From NCBI GenBank assembly GCA_031285695.1, contig JAITVR010000104.1, forward strand, positions 1-7,852: DNA of 7,852 nucleotides. Direction: 5' to 3'. Position numbers and translations under genes: made by a program. This document shows positions 6,305-7,852 of this stretch, one piece after another. Below the pieces are notes generated by a model. The model searched no databases, was not told where the DNA came from, and was given only the letters and a program-made list of their open reading frames with translations. The DNA is from Prevotellaceae bacterium (lineage in GTDB: Bacteria > Bacteroidota > Bacteroidia > Bacteroidales > UBA932). Numbering within the stretch: position 1 is the first letter of the stretch; every line of letters starts with the position of its first letter.

Positions 6305-6781
6305 TTAACTGCAACTATTTGAAAATAAAACAGCTGCGTTAATTTCTTCAATTCTTGTTTTGTACAAATCAAGGTGCCAATTCATGTGCCGAACGAAGTA
6401 ATCTTCCACCTTTTCTTTTAGCGTAATTTGTTTTTCTACCCAAACGTTGCTCAAATTATTTTCGTCAATTTGCTGAATGATGTGCAGCAAAAATTGGTTG
6501 TAACTCTTCCACAAATTTACCAAATCTTCAAAATTATACGCGGTAATTTTTGTTGCATTTTTCCACGCTTCTTGGTCGTATGCCGGAAAGCTTGCCTGCT
6601 TCTCAAGTTGCAGGCGGATAAACCATTGGTGGTTGTTCGATGCCGAGTCCACCAAGTGTCCAAGCATTTCTTTTAGCGTCCATTTATCGTCAGCTAATTT
6701 TATGTCAACAATATTTTTGTTGGCCAACATTAGCGCGTAAAATTGCTCAATTTTTTCTTGATATTCGCGAATGGGAAACAT
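6305..6781 (-). CDS. DinB-like four-helix-bundle protein
   Basis: This is a 158-residue protein, starting at ATG 6781. WTLKEMLGHLVDSASNNHQWFIRLQ (34-58) and VRHMNWHLDLYKTRI (130-144) are the two hallmark segments of the DinB superfamily (DinB_2 type). H42, H132 and H136 are placed to form the three-His metal site. DinB-like proteins are small cytosolic bundles; some are thiol-dependent transferases or hydrolases, most are uncharacterised, and no reaction can be assigned. This ATG is preferred because longer in-frame forms would overlap the kinase gene by 34 nt and add a Lys-rich segment without homology-like character. Its ATG shares one base with the stop of a possible 18-codon ORF. The gene is noticeably richer in A/T codons than its neighbours, which may indicate later arrival. 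It ends in TAA. Confidence 0.85.
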   Translation of the reverse strand: MFPIREYQEKIEQFYALMLANKNIVDIKLADDKWTLKEMLGHLVDSASNNHQWFIRLQLEKQASFPAYDQEAWKNATKITAYNFEDLVNLWKSYNQFLLHIIQQIDENNLSNVWVEKQITLKEKVEDYFVRHMNWHLDLYKTRIEEINAAVLFSNSCS

Positions 6782-6837
6782 TATTTTTCCAAATTTTTTT
6801 CCAAAATACTTTTTACGTGCACTTCCATTTTTTTCAT
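6781..6837 (-). CDS. Possible small ORF, 18 codons, coupled to the DinB-like gene
   Basis: An ATG at 6837, three bases after the kinase TAG, opens an 18-codon frame (MKKMEVHVKSILEKNLEK). It ends in TAA whose last A is the first base of the DinB-like ATG (TAATG). The spacing would suit translational coupling from kinase to DinB. I recognise no family; it could be a leader peptide or chance. The Lys/Glu-rich amphipathic composition is compatible with an ordinary helix but proves nothing. Confidence 0.3.
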   Translation of the reverse strand: MKKMEVHVKSILEKNLEK

Positions 6838-6840
6838 GCG

Positions 6841-7852
6841 CTACATCATTGCTTTTTCTACCGCTTTTTTCCAACCGCTGTAGTTTTTTTCTACCAAAGA
6901 AACGTCCATTTTTCTTTCGATGTAGTCGTTGCTTTTTCGCAAAGCTGCAACTTCTTCCAAGGTTTTGTATCTTCCCAAAGCAAGCCCATTCATAAGCACA
7001 GCGCCGAGTGCAGAGGCTTCGGCAATTTCGCTTCGGTTAATTTTTGTGCCGAGCATGTCGGCTTGAAATTGCATCAAAAAGTTGTTCTTCACCGGTCCGC
7101 CGTCCACGCGCAGCTCGGCAATTTTTATGCCCGATTCGCCCGTCATCAGCTCCGCCAAATCCTTTACCTGGTAAGCAATTGCTTCAAGCGCTGCGCGAAC
7201 AACATGCGCCTTGCCCGAGCCGCGCGTCATGCCGCAAATGATGGCGCGCGCCTCGCTGTTCCACCACGGCGCGCCAAGTCCGGCAAAGGCTGGAACCAAG
7301 TACACGCCGCCGTTATCGGGCACGCTTGTGGCAATATTTTCGCTTTCGGCAGAGGAATTTATCAGCTGCAAATCGTCAATTAGCCACTTAATGGTGGCGC
7401 CGGTAAAGTGAATATTTCCTTCAAAAGCGTAAAACGTTTTTCCCTGCGCGGCAAAGCCCACCGAGGTTACAAGCCCTTTTGGCGCAGGCAAATTTTTCTC
7501 GCCCACGTTTACCATCAGCGATGAACCTGTGCCGTAGGTGGACTTTCCCATGCCCTGCGCAAAGCACATTTGCCCCACGAGCGCGCCGTGCGAATCGCCG
7601 AGCACGCCTGCAATGGGCACGTTTTTTTGTAAAATTCCGTTGAGATTTGTTTCGCCAAAAATGCTGTCGCACGATTTCACTTCGGGCATCATACTGCGCG
7701 GAATGGTAAACAGGTCGAGCAGCTCATCGTCCCAGGCAAGCGTGGAAGTGTTGAACAGCAAGGTGCGCGAGGCGTTGGTGTAGTCCGTTGCGTGCGTTTT
7801 TCCCTGCGTAAAATTCCACATCAGCCATGCGTCAATGGTGACCATGAGCAGG
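6841..7852 (-). CDS. FGGY-family carbohydrate kinase, GlpK-like (partial, N-terminus off window)
   Basis: 336 codons plus one base are visible, ending in TAG at 6843-6841. Roughly the first 160 residues of a typical 500-residue kinase lie outside. FGGY kinases phosphorylate sugars or polyols with ATP in the cytosol. Numbering from the first visible Met (7845): TIDAWLMWNFTQGKTHATDYTNASRT (3-28) is close to glycerol kinase; GDSHGALVGQ (83-92) holds the catalytic base D84; STYGTGSSLM (102-111) and LRVDGGPVKNNFLMQFQAD (245-263) are the ATP-binding and hinge signatures; VPAFAGLGAPWW (184-195) and GWKKAVEKA at the end are also GlpK-like. The residue after the catalytic Asp is Ser, not the Gln that contacts glycerol in GlpK, so the substrate may differ. 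An isomerase gene downstream favours a ketose. It heads the minus-strand cluster. Confidence 0.88.
   Translation of the reverse strand, partial: LLMVTIDAWLMWNFTQGKTHATDYTNASRTLLFNTSTLAWDDELLDLFTIPRSMMPEVKSCDSIFGETNLNGILQKNVPIAGVLGDSHGALVGQMCFAQGMGKSTYGTGSSLMVNVGEKNLPAPKGLVTSVGFAAQGKTFYAFEGNIHFTGATIKWLIDDLQLINSSAESENIATSVPDNGGVYLVPAFAGLGAPWWNSEARAIICGMTRGSGKAHVVRAALEAIAYQVKDLAELMTGESGIKIAELRVDGGPVKNNFLMQFQADMLGTKINRSEIAEASALGAVLMNGLALGRYKTLEEVAALRKSNDYIERKMDVSLVEKNYSGWKKAVEKAMM

Noticed and set aside
6782..6874. N-terminal extension of the DinB-like protein by 31 codons
   Set aside because: It would overlap the kinase reading frame by 34 nt and adds a Lys-rich segment unlike the family. The ATG at 6781 leads directly into the first helix.

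Overview
This 7.85 kb window reads as a piece of a Bacteroidota chromosome. The evidence is a secreted protein ending in a type B sorting domain of the type IX secretion system (T9SS, the gliding-motility-associated C-terminal domain), AT-rich leaders without clear Shine-Dalgarno sequences, and TAnnTTTG-type -7 promoter elements. Nothing in the window identifies the genus. It looks like ordinary chromosome peppered with short palindromic intergenic repeats; there is no phage, plasmid or CRISPR signature.

Layout. (1) 1-1184, minus: an HD-domain phosphohydrolase of the dGTPase-like family, running off the left edge. (2) 1185-1411: a divergent promoter region with a duplicated 13-bp block carrying -7-like boxes for the minus gene and one for the plus gene. 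(3) 1412-3238, plus: a 608-residue exported T9SS cargo protein. (4) 3239-3327: a small repeat-rich spacer with an imperfect inverted repeat and three tandem 9-bp units. (5) 3328-4419, plus: an exported NagZ-like family 3 glycosidase starting at TTG. (6) 4420-4605: a palindromic repeat element, then a strong bidirectional terminator separating the plus-strand genes from the minus-strand genes to the right. (7) 7852-4606, minus: a sugar-metabolism cluster read right to left. It holds an FGGY kinase (5' end outside the window), a possible 18-codon ORF, a DinB-like protein, about 280 bp of nested palindromic repeats, and a fucose-isomerase-like gene interrupted by two in-frame TAA codons.

How the genes fit together. 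A sugar isomerase plus an FGGY kinase is the usual first half of a ketose-phosphate pathway (aldose to ketulose to ketulose phosphate). The kinase is GlpK-like overall. However, the Gln that follows the catalytic Asp in glycerol kinases is Ser here, so a ketulose or other polyol is a credible alternative substrate. The isomerase is probably inactive, because its first stop removes the C-terminal part that should carry the metal-binding His. The DinB gene between them is visibly more AT-rich and has no obvious role in the pathway.

The most notable observations are the doubly interrupted isomerase, the atypical kinase active site, and the composite palindromic repeats. I found no convincing wholly new system.
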